Assembly: GCF_042242105.1 (NCBI RefSeq)
Contig: NC_092022.1
Span: 25,697,501 to 25,761,500, forward strand
Source of the DNA: Pempheris klunzingeri
Taxonomy: Eukaryota; Chordata; Actinopteri; Acropomatiformes; Pempheridae
Length of the DNA: 64,000 nucleotides
Direction: 5' to 3'
The position numbers and the translations under genes are program-made. A model generated the notes under the pieces. That model had not been told where the DNA came from. It saw only the letters and a list, made by a program, of their open reading frames with translations, and did no database searches. Position 1 is the stretch's first letter; each line of letters begins with the position of its first letter. This document shows positions 1 through 10,816 of the stretch, in pieces.

Positions 1-392
1 GTGATGTGCTCTCGTCTGGGGGTGTTTGACGGCTGATGGACGACTGGGAGACGCCAACATACAGTTCATTACAGTAGTCCAGTGTTGAGCTGATAAAGGC
101 ATGGATGGCTTTTTCAAGGTCAGTATGCTTAAGAAAAGGCTTGACTTTGTAATGAGTAGTGAGAAACCTATAAAGCATCAGCATTCTGAGCTCAGTGTGC
201 TGGTGTTATGTGCCAGAACTACTTCCCCTGACATCAACATCATCAACAAAGAGAAACAGGGTGTTAGTATGTGAGCTCCACAGATGTACTTAGAAGGTGT
301 TTCATCTTTGGACAAAGCAGGCTAGCTGTTTCCCCAGGCTTTCTGCTAAGCTAGGCTAACTACTTCCTGACTCCAGCTCCATGAGGCTGATA

Positions 393-560
393 TCAATCAA
401 TCAATCAATCAAAGTTTATTTATATAGCTCTTTCCAACGGCCCAAAAGGGTGAGCAAAGTGCTTCACAGATAAAAAACCAAAGGAAATGATTTTAAAAAC
501 AGAAACATGACTTAAAATAGCAGTAAAATAAAAATAGACAGTATTAAACCACTAAAATCT
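393..560 (-). repeat. LINE/SINE 3' end with (TTGA)n tail
   Basis: The segment starts with a run of TCAA units followed by a sequence reading TTTATTTATATAGC. On the minus strand this is the usual fish retroelement end, '...gctatataaataaa' plus (TTGA)n. It belongs to the same broad tail class as the ends near 3358, 4052, 4204 and 5578, but its body differs from theirs. The exact family is not determined. The first 390 bases of the window hold nothing I can identify. Confidence 0.6.
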
Positions 561-788
561 ACATCTAACTAAAAGTGAAGACATAATTCACCTGACTAAA
601 ATAAAAGACAGGATAAGATGAAATAAAATGTCACATGCAACTAAAAGCCTTTCTGAACATGAAGGTTTTGAGTTTTGATTTAAAAAGACCGAGGTCAGTG
701 ATGGTGCACGTATCAGGAGGGAGCGATCATCTGAACATCTCACTCTTGCACATCTGTGTGACTGAATCTTTAAGGCCACCTGTCTATT

Positions 789-812
789 AACACACACACA
801 CACACACACACA
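789..812. repeat. (CA)n microsatellite
   Basis: A perfect CA dinucleotide run of about 12 units in non-coding DNA. Confidence 0.95.
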
Positions 813-2044
813 GCATTATGATAAACGAATGCAGAAACCTTTTAGAGGATAAATAAAACATATTGTCTCAGAATAATAAAACAGTATATACTGTGGCACG
901 GTCTGTCTGAGAGTCAACGGTCCCTATGTGCATGATTACTATTTTACCATGCTATTAGCCACAGAAACATGTATTTCTAATAGTGTCCCAGAGGATGAGG
1001 GAGTTTGAATGCTGTATGATTTAAATGAGATTAATTCAAGCTGATCTGATGATGAAAGAACTGTAGTCTTCAGGAGTGATGTTCTCCATCTCTGCAGGTT
1101 TCTTTTGACCCAGCAGGTTCTTAACAAGAAAAGGATCTGACAGTTCATGACAGTTCTACAGTAATAATGCTGCAAGTTTATTTAGTACAAACAAGAACAA
1201 GAGCTAATAGGTTTGGCAATAATATTAAACAGGAAACAATAATAAACTTCTAAAAGCATATTTTGATGACAGGTGAGTTAATAAGAATCAATCTCTAGAA
1301 TTTCACATAATTTAATGTAGTTTTATTCTTAACTTGACTTAACTTTTTCTTTCTAAGTTGAAATCTAAATTATTTTTCTAATTCAATTTTATTGCTGCAA
1401 TGTAATTCAATATTTAAGTTTTTTATTTTATTTTAATTTGATCAAATTTTAAATTTTGTTGTTCATGTGTTTTTTTTGGAATCACCTCATGAATCCCAAT
1501 TTTCCCGCCTGTACACAACTCTGACACAGTTATCGTTATAAGTTGGTAAAGTTATGGTAACAAATTAAAAAAAATAAAAATAAAAAAACTATTTACAGAA
1601 TATTTATCCAACATTTTTTTCCTGCTCTAATGGAGTCTCACACTTTATTTATCTCTAAAGTAGATTACAGTATCAATGTACTAAGTTATGGATTGAGTTG
1701 ATGACGCTGGATCGTGTTTTTCATTTCTGTTTGTCACTGTATTTGACTTTTACTTTCATTCTGTACGTAAGAATAACATTACTGTAAAAGTTATTTTGTT
1801 ACTGCTTTTATTCTGAAACTCATCACCACTTATGAATCAAGGTCAGTCCTGCCTCTAAAAAAACTCCAAAGCTAGAACCAGTGAAGATGACACACAATGC
1901 ATCAAGTCCTGTTTCACTAAAACATCAATCATCTGAGGGTCAGAAAATTGCACACTGGGTTCTAATAGACAAAGTTCTCCATCTTCGAGAACTTCACAGT
2001 GACAATCACTAATCACTAATTCTCATTAATTTCACTTTCTGACA
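813..2044. other. AT-rich stretch with no gene seen
   Basis: This stretch is strongly AT-rich with short A and T runs. No splice-bounded conserved coding segment or recognisable repeat body was found. The short open frames in it look like chance. Confidence 0.6.
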
Positions 2045-3358
2045 GTAACTGAGAGATCCAGTATACAACCTGTGGCTTCCAGTAAAATCTAGAATGGAGT
2101 TTAAAATCCTTCTCCTCACCTACAAAGCTCTTAATGTTCAGGCTCCATCATACCTTAAAGAGCTCATAGTACCGTACTACCCCACTAGAGCACTGTGCTC
2201 CCAGACTGCAGGTCTACTGGTGGTTCCTAAAGTCCTCTACAGTAGTGATGGAGCCAGAGCTTTCAGCTATCAGGCTCCTCTCCTGTGGAACCTCCTTCCA
2301 GTTTGGGTTCTGGGGGCAGACACCCTCTCTACATTTAAGAGTAGACTAAAAACCTTCCTTTTGATAAAGCCTATAGTTCAGGTCTGGATCAGGCCTTGGA
2401 CCAGCCTCTAGTTATGCTGCTATAGGCTCAGACTGCTGAGGGACTTCCCATGATGCACTGGGCTCCTCTATCCTCCTCTTCCTCTCCATCCTGATGCTTC
2501 ATGTCTCTTTAATGTCTGTTACTAACTTGGTATCTTCCCCGGAGCCTTTCTGTGCTTTTCTCATCTCTCTGGTTCCTGTGGATCCTGGTCCTGGTTCTCC
2601 TGCTGTGAGTCTCAGGTTCCTGTGGATCCTGGTCCTGGTTCTCCTGCTGTGGTTCTCTGGTTCCTGTGGATCCTGGTCCTGGTTCTCCTGCTGTGGTTCT
2701 CTGGTTCCTGTGGGTCCTGGTTCTGGTTCTCCTGCTGTGGTTCTCTGGTTCCTGTGGGTCCTGGTCCTGGTTCTCCTGCTGTGGTTCTCAGGTTCCTGTG
2801 GATCCTGGTCCTGGTTCTCCTGCTGTGGTTCTCTGGTTCCTGTGGATCCTGGTCCTGGTTCTCCTGCTGTGGTTCTCTGGTTCCTGTGGATCCTGGTCCT
2901 GGTTCTCCTGCTGTGGTTCTCTGGCTTCATGAATCACTGCTGAGGATCATCAGCCAGCAACACTTTTTACTGATATTAGTCGTGTTATTATTATTCATAT
3001 ATTCACTATTGTTGTGTTTTGTTGTTACCATATTGCTAATTGATTAGTCACACTCCTATTGTCAGTAATATAGTTGCTGTTATTATTATGGTTGTTGTCT
3101 CTCTCTGTACGACCTCCAACCCAACACAGAAAGCCCCCCCCCTCTGATCCTGGTTCTGTTCCAGGTTTCTTCCTGTTAAAGGGGAGTTCTTCCTCCACTG
3201 TTTCCTAATATAATACCTGATGCTGCTCATTCTTGAATCCTTAATGTTGAGTTCTTGAATCGTTGTGTCTCTCTCTTCATTAAAGAGATTTATGGAAAGC
3301 ATCTTGAAATAACACTTGCTATGAATTGATGGTATATAAATAAAGATTGATTGATTGG
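2045..3358 (+). mobile_element. 5'-truncated LINE: reverse transcriptase C-terminus and 3' UTR
   Basis: Bases 2094-2411 encode the last part of a fish non-LTR retrotransposon reverse transcriptase. Typical motifs are FKILLLTYKALN, APSYLKEL, GARAFSYQAPLLWN and TFKSRLKTFL. The frame closes with a stop at 2409-2411. A 3' UTR follows, holding a 44-bp minisatellite (2571-2923), and the copy ends near 3358 with 'ataaataaagattgattgattgg'. All upstream ORF2 is missing, so it is a dead 5'-truncated copy. The tail suggests an L2-like clade, but I cannot assign it firmly. Related copies lie at 4204-5168 (inverted) and 5169-5578. Confidence 0.75.
2571..2923 (+). repeat. 44-bp minisatellite, about 8 units
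   Basis: About eight tandem copies of a 44-bp unit begin with ggttcctgtggatcctggtc. The first unit diverges at its end (gtgagtctca). Because 44 is not a multiple of three, the array cycles through all frames. It contains few stops on either strand, which creates several overlapping long open frames that are not genes. The array lies in the 3' UTR of the LINE copy. The same unit recurs inverted at 4664-4890. Confidence 0.9.
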
Positions 3359-3944
3359 TATTAACAGTCAGTGACACTGACTGGATCAGTGGATGATAAA
3401 TGAGTCGAAGACAGGAGGAGCTAATAAATCAACCCAGCAGTGTTTCGGTGTTTCAGCCAACGCTACGCTGTGGATGAACATATCAACAACAGAAAAGAGG
3501 AGGGGCACAAAGAGAAATCCCTCTCCAGGTTGCTTAGGAACGTTTTGACAATGTGACAAAAGCTCATTAAAAGCGAGATAACGTGACTCAAACACTTAAC
3601 AATGAAGCCCTTCGACATGGACAGAGGTAAGACGACAGAGCTTCTCAGTCGTCAGCAGCGAGCCCTGAGACACCCCATACAATGGAGAAGTATATATCCA
3701 GTTATTCAAACAATTCAAACTAACTCTCTTTAATTCAAAGTCATTGGGTGTTAATTGAATTTCTATATGTGTTGAGAGATCACACTCCCGTTATGTTACT
3801 AACAAACTGTGATTCACAAATGGTCTGACTGATTAATATTTTTTTTATATATTTTTAGCCACAGTAGTAGTTATTCTACCATTATGCTTTATATTGTTCA
3901 GCTTTTTGTAAAATATTGTTTAATTTCATTCATATTGTGTCTCA
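3359..3944. other. No gene recognised
   Basis: Between LINE ends there is unique-looking, AT-moderate sequence. No conserved protein match, splice-bounded exon or repeat body was found here. Confidence 0.5.
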
Positions 3945-4052
3945 TAAATAAAGGTAAACTGAGGTGCTGACCTGTGTCACCCATAATGTAAAGCATCTTG
4001 AGACAACACTATATGAACTGGTGCTATATAAATAAAGATTGATTGATTGATA
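3945..4052 (+). repeat. LINE 3'-end fragment
   Basis: A short fragment ends in 'gctatataaataaagattgattgattgat', the same terminal sequence as the neighbouring LINE copies. Only the 3' end is present. Confidence 0.7.
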
Positions 4053-4203
4053 AGATTTGATTCAGTCATTTGTTGCATTCACTGTAGTGGATTTGTCACT
4101 TTGGCTATTAGTGTATTTAGCATACATTAGTCTTCATCAGTGACTCATACATAAACCATGCAGCTAACAGCCTCTTATCCACTTATATTCACACAGGTTT
4201 ACA

Positions 4204-5168
4204 GCATCAATCAATCAATCTCTATTCATATAGCGCCAGTTCACAACAGTGTTATCTCAACACTCTTTCCATAAAGAGCAGGTCTAGACCAAACTCTTTA
4301 ATTAGAGAGAGACCCAACGATTCAGGGATTCAACATTAAGGATTCAAGAACCTCCACATGAGCAGCATCAGATATTATATTAGGAAACAGTGGAGGAAGA
4401 ACTCCCCTTTAACAGGAAGAAACCTGGAACAGAACCAGACTCAGAGGGGGAAGCTTTCTGTTGGGGTTCGAGTTGGGTGGAGGATGGACAGAGAGAGAGA
4501 GACAAAACAAATAGCAACTACAGCACTAAAAATAGGAGTGTGACTAATAATGAACAATATGGTAACAGTGGAAAACATAACAATAGTGAATATATGAATA
4601 ATAATAACAGGACTAATATCAGTAAAAAGTGTCGGTGGCTGACGATCCTCAGCAGTGATTCATGAAGCCAGAGAACCACAGCAGGAGAACCAGGACCAGG
4701 ATCCATAGGAACCAGAGAACCACAGCAGGAGAACCAGGACCAGGATCCACAGGAACCAGAGAACCACAGCAGGAGAACCAGGACCAGGATCCACAGGAAC
4801 CAGAGAACCACAGCAGGAGAACCAGGACCAGGATCCACAGGAACCAGAGAACCACAGCAGGAGGACCAGGACCAGGATCCACAGGAACCTGAGAGATGAG
4901 AAAAGCACAGAAAGGCTCCGGGGAAGATACCAAGTTAGTAACAGACATTAAAGAGACATGAAGCATAAGAGAGGAGCCCAGTGCATCATGGGAGTCCCTC
5001 AGCAGTCTGAGCCTATAGCAGCATAACTAGAGGCTGGTCTAAGGCCTGATCCAGCCCTGAACTATAGGCTTTATCAAAAGGAAGGTTTTTAGTCTGCTCT
5101 TAAATGTAGAGAGGGTGTCTGCCCCCCGAACCCAGACTGGAAGGAGGTTCCACAGGAGAGGAGCCTGA
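4204..5168 (-). mobile_element. Inverted LINE copy: reverse transcriptase end, minisatellite, 3' UTR
   Basis: On the minus strand this copy runs from the reverse transcriptase end (complement of aggaggttccacaggagagg, near 5150) through the 44-bp minisatellite to a (TTGA)n tail at 4204. It shares its 3' UTR with the copies at 2045-3358 and 5169-5578. It abuts the plus-strand copy at 5169 with their 5' sides together, giving a large inverted repeat around the minisatellite. No intact reading frame survives. Confidence 0.75.
4664..4890 (-). repeat. 44-bp minisatellite, about 5 units (inverted)
   Basis: About five units of the same 44-bp repeat seen at 2571-2923 appear here on the minus strand (plus strand: agaaccacagcaggagaacc). 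Units are nearly identical apart from single substitutions. It is part of the inverted LINE 3' UTR. Confidence 0.9.
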
Positions 5169-5578
5169 TCGCTTCATGAATCACTGCTGCGGATCGTCGG
5201 CCACTCGTCATGTTTTTCAATATTAGCATATTGCTAATTGTCAGTGCTGTAGTCACTGTTAGTATGTTGGTTGCTGTTTGTGTTGTCTCTCTCTCTGTCC
5301 AACCTCCACCCAACATGGACCCTGACAGAAAGCCTCCCCCTCTGATCCTGGGTCTGTTCCAGGTTTCTTCCTGTTAAAGGGGAGTTCTTCCTCCACTGTT
5401 TCCTAATATAATATCTGATGCTGCTCATGTGGGAATTCTTGAATCCTTAATGTTGAATCCCTGAATCGTTGGTCTCTCTCTAATTAAAGAGTTTGGTCTA
5501 GACCTGCTCTTTATGGAAAGAGTCTTGAGATAACACTGTTATGAACTGGCGCTCTATAAATAAAGATTGATTGATTGA
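5169..5578 (+). mobile_element. LINE 3' UTR copy
   Basis: This is a plus-strand 3' UTR-only copy that ends with 'ctctataaataaagattgattgattgat'. It begins at the part of the 3' UTR that follows the minisatellite (cttcatgaatcactgctg), so the array itself is missing. It lies directly against the 5' side of the inverted copy. Confidence 0.75.
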
Positions 5579-7560
5579 TCAACCTCAATCCCAGCAAAAG
5601 ACTTGCTCTACTAGCAAACTGTGCACCTGTAGACACTACCAGTGTGTTGTTTGTTGTTATTGCCCAAGGTTGCCCTTCACTGCCCCCCTAAAACACAGGT
5701 AAGAAAACAATTAGTGAAACCTTGGTCTGTCAATGAGCTTCTGAAGGCTTTACCCTTGAAATGGGATGAAACAGAATTGTCACGTGTGGATGATATGAGC
5801 GGGCCCGACCGTGGAGCACAGAGCATTTCCTGGCCTTTATCTCACACACAAAGCAACCTGAAGACATCTAACGACATATAATGAATGTTATGATATCAGC
5901 AGACATATTCCACTTAGCATTTAGGAATCATCAGTGACTGATACATTGAAAACCTTGAAAACCAAAGTATGGCTGTATGGGTCCTATTCATTTTTCCCTT
6001 AGACAATAATACGATATTAGGAACCTGTTCGCCAGTCAGCTTTAAACACTTCCCTCTTGAAGTGCAATGCACACGCACAAAATTCAGGGGTGCATGACGG
6101 CCGAAACCACTTGCAGAGCCTTTATGCTCAACACAGGAGCCGCAATGATGTCATTCCTGGTGCACACACCCGAGCAAATCATGGGCAGCTGCAATGACTA
6201 GATGTCTAATTTTCTAACAATCATGCTCCCATATTATTTAACATAAATATGTGTTCCCGGTGTGTGTGGAGACCCTCAGACTGTCCTCTCTCTGTTTCTG
6301 CTGCTCCGTCTTCCAGTAAATGTGTGTGAAAAAAAGATAGATTTAGATTTGCCTGCCTTTATGATGTCATATGTGGATCTGTTGATCATGTGATCTGCTC
6401 CAGCCCCTCTGCGGGCCGACTGTCCCCACCCGCTGACAACCTCCCGAATCCACCTCGCTGCCAGCCATCGTTTTATCCTCGCTAACTCGACCTCCAGGTA
6501 ACGTGAAGGTGTCGAAGGTGAGTGTTCTGTTGCTCTAAAACAGAGAGTTCAGCTGAAAACAGCTGCAAAAACAATATGTTTCCTGAACTTTAAACCACCA
6601 AACGTGTTCACCGGTGGAGGTGTGTATTATGTGACAGTAGCTTTAGTGCTCAGCAGCTCATACTGTACCGTAGAATGACAGAATGTTATGACCAACTAAT
6701 AATTGTAAAACTGGCGTCACAGCACAAACAAAACCGCCCTGCAAATGTCCAAGCACTGACATGAAGAAGGTCGTGGTTTGGGTTAGAAGAAGAAGATGTC
6801 GTCACATATCTTACATCCCTTCAAGTAAGTCTTAAAGTTAAATTTACACAAACAGCGGCCTCCTGCGTTTCCTGTGGTGAGAATATTTTAGGACATGTTT
6901 GGGCTGATTAGACTATGTTGTTTAATGTTTAATACAGATGTCCACCCTCCTGTCTGTCCTTACAGTCAGTCAGTACCTCGTTGTTCGCAGCCTTTGGATA
7001 GATCTCCTTTCCTCCACAGTGGCTCAGCTGGGCGCAGAAGAAGGCACAGAGAGCTCTATAAGCAGGAGTCAGGTCGGGCACACCAAACGCCCTTTTGGTC
7101 ATGTCGTGGCAAGGCCTGCCCCCCACGCAACAGCCTCAACTGTTGCCGAAAACTCAGTGCAGGGAAAGTCAAAGTAATTGTTAGGAAAAGGCTCTTTGTT
7201 GACAGGTGGTTCTCTGAAAAGAGCTGTTGTCCGGCAGCAGTGGGCGCTCGGTCGTGGCGGTTTGTTTGTGGTGCAGAACTGACCCAGAAGTAAATTAGTT
7301 TCTTAAGAGAACATAGAAGTATTAAAATATAGTGAGGAAGCACAACAGTAGTCCCTGAATAAGTTGTGGCTGTGACCCTTAGGGGGCTCGACCACTGCTG
7401 CCGAGGTCTGTTTTAGTGACCCAGTGGATCCAGACTCAGCTTCTCATTTCTGTTCAGGTCAGGTTTCACTTCATGTCTGATTTCAAAGTGATCTCCGAAC
7501 AAAGAGAGATGATGCCAGAGTGATTTACAGCCCAGGGTTTGATCCAGGCCCCCCAAAGAT
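5579..7560. other. Upstream flank of pdyn, no gene recognised
   Basis: About 2 kb hold no coding exon I could match. Short open frames at 5642-5881 and 6895-7293 lack recognisable motifs and supporting splice context. The stretch around 6400-6540 is somewhat GC-rich with a possible donor (ccag|gtaacg near 6500), so an untranslated exon cannot be excluded. Confidence 0.45.
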
Positions 7561-7564
7561 GGAG

Positions 7565-7612
7565 TGATGATGATGGTGATGATGATGACGGTGATGGTGA
7601 TGGTGATGGTGT
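7565..7612. repeat. (GATGGT/GATGAT)n microsatellite
   Basis: An imperfect run of GAT and GGT triplets lies about 200 bp upstream of the pdyn core promoter. Confidence 0.85.
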
Positions 7613-7739
7613 GCTGATGGGATGAACTGAGCTGCTGCTCCTATACCTTCTCTGTGTGGGCGTTGTTAAAAACTCCTGAAGGGGGGGTTGGGGGGGAGGC
7701 GGTGGGATTGTTTACGCAGTGTCTGTCCCTCCCATTGGT

Positions 7740-7917
7740 CCCTCAGCAGAAGCTGCTCTGATGCGCTGCAGTGACACGACCAAGGCTCCGGCCATAAAAA
7801 GAAAGACGCCGCGCCGCGCAGGGGAAGTGTTGGAGGGCGGACAGCGAGTTTCCGTTTGATGGTGGATGCCCCTCTGCGAGTCTTAACGCGGCTGGAAGTG
7901 TCTGTCCAACTCCTGAG
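7740..7917 (+). promoter_or_regulatory. pdyn: pdyn core promoter and non-coding exon 1 (inferred)
   Basis: A TATA-like box (cataaaaag) lies at about 7793. It follows a GC-rich segment and precedes a GC-rich transcribed-looking stretch. A plausible splice donor, CTGAG|gtactg, ends exon 1 at 7917. The first coding exon begins after an acceptor at 8244, so exon 1 would be untranslated, as in other prodynorphin genes. The start site itself is inferred. Confidence 0.55.
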
Positions 7918-8258
7918 GTACTGACTCTACTCTTAGTACTCTATTGTCTGTCTGGAAGTTTGACTTTTCACGTTTCTCTGTAGGACATAACAACATGGAG
8001 AAACAAAGACTTGGCACCGTTGTACCATTACGCACCGGGAGCAGGTCTCCATCAGCAGGGTGTGATTTAGTGTTTGCTGAACTTAACTAACAAACTGACA
8101 AACAGAAGTCAGTTCATCAGGACACATTAAGTTTTTTCATTCATTTCTTGAGTCTTCAAACCAAAGTGGTAAATTCTGAGCGGGTCTAAACGCATCCAGA
8201 CTCACAAGCATTGTCTTTTCTTTGTGTGTGTGTGTGTGTGTCAGGGACCTGGTACAGA

Positions 8259-9192
8259 ATGGAGTGGTATGTCCTGGTGCTGATGCTGAGCTTGCCGCCC
8301 TCCATCCAAGCAGATTGCTCTTCACAGTGTCAGAAATGCGCGCAGCAGATCCTCGGCCCCGACGCCACCTTCAGCAGCTTGGTAAGACCGGAGAATTTTA
8401 GTTAGAAGTTAGAAAAGCAAAAAAAATAAATAAAGTCATGCTAGATGATGCTTGATGTTGAACAGCCTGTGCGTAAAGACTTGACATCTGAGGTGTGAGT
8501 GGATTGAGTGAAGCTCTGGACCAGCAGATAGTTTGCTGTGGCGCATGTCAGGGTTCAGATGGTCTCAGGTGTTCAGCCTCCTCGTGCTAACAGCCCAGGT
8601 GTCTTCTGTCTGTCTGTGTGTCCTGCAGTCGTGCGGCGCGGAGTGTGAGGGGCAGCTGGAGAGCTGCGGCCAGGCTTTGAGGCTGGCGGACTTCAGCCAG
8701 GACGAGGCGGAGGAGGAGGAGGAGAGCCTGCAACAGGCAAACCTGGTCAAACGCTACGGCGGCTTCATCAAGAGGATCGACAAGAACAAGAACAAAATCT
8801 ACACCCCCCCGTGGCGCGACAATTACATCGTTAAGACAGGAGCGCTGCACAAGAAATACGAGGACTTGCTGAAGAGGCTGGAGGAGAGAAGTGTCGACGC
8901 GCCGGAGGATCAGGATGATCAGATGCTCCGTAGTTATGTTAAACGTTACGGCGGCTTTTTACGCAAATTCGGCCCCAAGACAAAGCGGAGTAGTTCCGCG
9001 GAGCAGGAGAGCCAGGAGCCCGAGGAGCCCGAGGAGCTGCAGAAGCGCTACGGAGGCTTCATGAGGAGGATCCGACCAAAGTTGAATAACCTGAAGTGGG
9101 ACAAGCGGTACGGAGGCTTTCTGCGCCGCCACTTCAAGGTGTCAGTGCGCTCAGCCGAGGAGCCCTATTACTACGATGAGCCGAGCCTATAG
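8259..9192 (+). CDS. pdyn: Prodynorphin (opioid neuropeptide precursor)
   Basis: This encodes the secreted precursor of dynorphin-type opioid peptides, ligands of kappa and related opioid receptors. Coding exons are 8259-8381 (41 residues, phase 0, donor gtaaga) and 8629-9192, giving 228 residues. Residues 1-18 form a signal peptide. A cysteine-rich N-terminal domain follows (six Cys: DCSSQCQKC, SCGAEC, SC). Four opioid cores sit after dibasic sites: YGGFIKR (about residue 84); YGGFLRKFGPKTKR, in the neo-endorphin position; YGGFMRRIRPKLNNLKWDKR, in the dynorphin A position; and YGGFLRRHFKVSVR, like dynorphin B. The C-terminus is acidic and tyrosine-rich. The C-terminal RRIRPKL and RRHFKV signatures separate it from proenkephalin. 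The start is the only in-frame ATG giving a signal peptide, 14 bp after the acceptor. Confidence 0.95.
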
Positions 9193-9329
9193 GCCACCTG
9201 CTGCAGGAGGAAACTAGAACTTATGCAGGGTCACTAAATGCCACCATTTATCCAAAATGTCATATATGCCTGCCTGTTGCTTATAGCCAACAACCCTCAT
9301 CTCTGTGTTATTGACATCGTCTGTCGTTC

Positions 9330-9353
9330 AATAAATGATGCTTGTTTAATAAA
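9330..9353 (+). terminator. pdyn: pdyn poly(A) signals
   Basis: Two AATAAA hexamers lie at 9330-9335 and 9348-9353, about 140-160 bp after the stop codon; a third follows at 9360. Such a short 3' UTR is plausible, but no transcript evidence is available. Confidence 0.6.
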
Positions 9354-9375
9354 ACCATCAATAAAACCACTTTCT

Positions 9376-10499
9376 CGTCTGTCAAACGAAGGAGCTCCTC
9401 CTAGTGCGGCTGCTTTCTGCCTCACAGCGGATCTCCTTTTACTACTGAGATATCAAGAGCACATTCTGCAGACACCATCAACACTGAGCCATTTGAAACA
9501 CATTTAAATCCAAGCTTCCTCCGGAGCTGAAGCCTGAGAGAGTTTATCCTGATTTTATCATCACAAACGAGTATTTCTCTTTAGGGACTAATGCAGTTCG
9601 GTGAATCACTGTGAGCTGCAGGTACAGTCAGAATCAGTGGTGTGCATGGTATGGTATGGTATGGTATGGTATGGTTATTCCGGTTTTCCTAAAAGGTGAG
9701 AGGGAGTTTTTTTTTTTGTTCATTTCTTTTATACAGTTTTTCACCAGAAAAAAGTCCAAAGCCAGAATAAAAGTTTTCTCTTTGGTTGGTGTCCATCAGG
9801 CTAAAGAGATGGAACCGATCAAAGTGACGTGCAAACAGTCAGACAGACAGTTTTCTGGAGGTGAAGGCTGGTGGGGGGGGGAGTGAAGGCTGGAGCCTCT
9901 GATGTGACTGCAGCAGGAACACAGGGGAGCTGCAGAGCTGCGGCACTGCTGCTCCATCTTGTGGACAAAAACAAAAAGTCATTCAGGTTACTAAACTGTC
10001 ACATGATCAAACCCCCAGAGGCCCCAAACATAAACTGAAGATGTGCTGGATTATAGGAGGGAATAAAGAAGTAAAGCACAACATCGACTCACAGGATGAA
10101 GACGTCCCGTCGCCCCTCCAACACTGACGTACTCTCTACAGGGGAAATGTTGGTATCAATATGTGCTTGATGTTTAAAATGGACCTGGCAACACTTTATT
10201 ATTATCTTATTTATTCCTTTATCCCCTTTTATCATTACACTTCATTTAGAACTTGATAAACCAAGAATTGTCGTGTGACGACAGCTTAGGTGACAACTGT
10301 GTCAACTCCTTTTGATGAAGACAGTGAGATGCAGTATAAAGTTCAGGGAAAAACTAGTAAGTGGACCTGGATTTACATTTTTCTTGTCAAATTAGAATCT
10401 TTTTGTCCTCGTTAACAAAGCTGAGCTCGGTCGCTCTGTGTTCACAGCAGTCGCTCTCAGATGAGGACGTTCACGTGGAGAAGATGGACTGATGCACAA
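9376..10499. other. pdyn-gmeb2 intergenic region
   Basis: The two genes converge here. Bases 9646-9675 are a pentanucleotide (ATGGT)n microsatellite. A short G run lies near 9870. No coding exon or repeat body was recognised in the rest. Confidence 0.55.
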
Positions 10500-10505
10500 T
10501 TTATT
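10500..10505 (-). terminator. gmeb2: gmeb2 poly(A) signal
   Basis: The plus-strand sequence tttatt gives AATAAA on the minus strand, about 310 bp after the gmeb2 stop codon. Confidence 0.55.
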
Positions 10506-10816
10506 CTTGAAAACTGAGCATTTATTACCGAAGTGAACAATTCTTCTTTCTCCAGCCAACATGGAATAAATCCCTACAGAAAAACAGCTGTATCAAATAT
10601 ATTCCTTACAAATACGTATTTACAGTAAAATCATTGCTGAAATCCACATGTTGAAAGTCGAACACCTACGAGGAAGGACCGCCTTGTGTTAAATGACAAA
10701 CGAACACGATGAATGAAATGACCTGTGCTGATCGTCACAGTAGATCCAGGGTCCAAACTAATGGATGAGGGTGATGACAGGCTGGGAGACGGGGGAGAGA
10801 ACAGCTGGCCTTTGTC

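Noticed and set aside
2571..2923. CRISPR-like array
   Set aside because: Units are contiguous with no unique spacers, and the DNA is vertebrate.
2494..3047. Several overlapping long open frames (100-150 codons) on both strands
   Set aside because: They are the 44-bp minisatellite read in shifting frames, inside a LINE 3' UTR. No start context, conservation or domain supports them. The same applies to 4518-4966.
4204..5578. Single twin-primed LINE insertion
   Set aside because: Both parts have their own 3' tail, whereas twin-priming gives only one tail.
8259..9192. Proenkephalin
   Set aside because: Only four cores, and the RRIRPKL and RRHFKV extensions are prodynorphin features.
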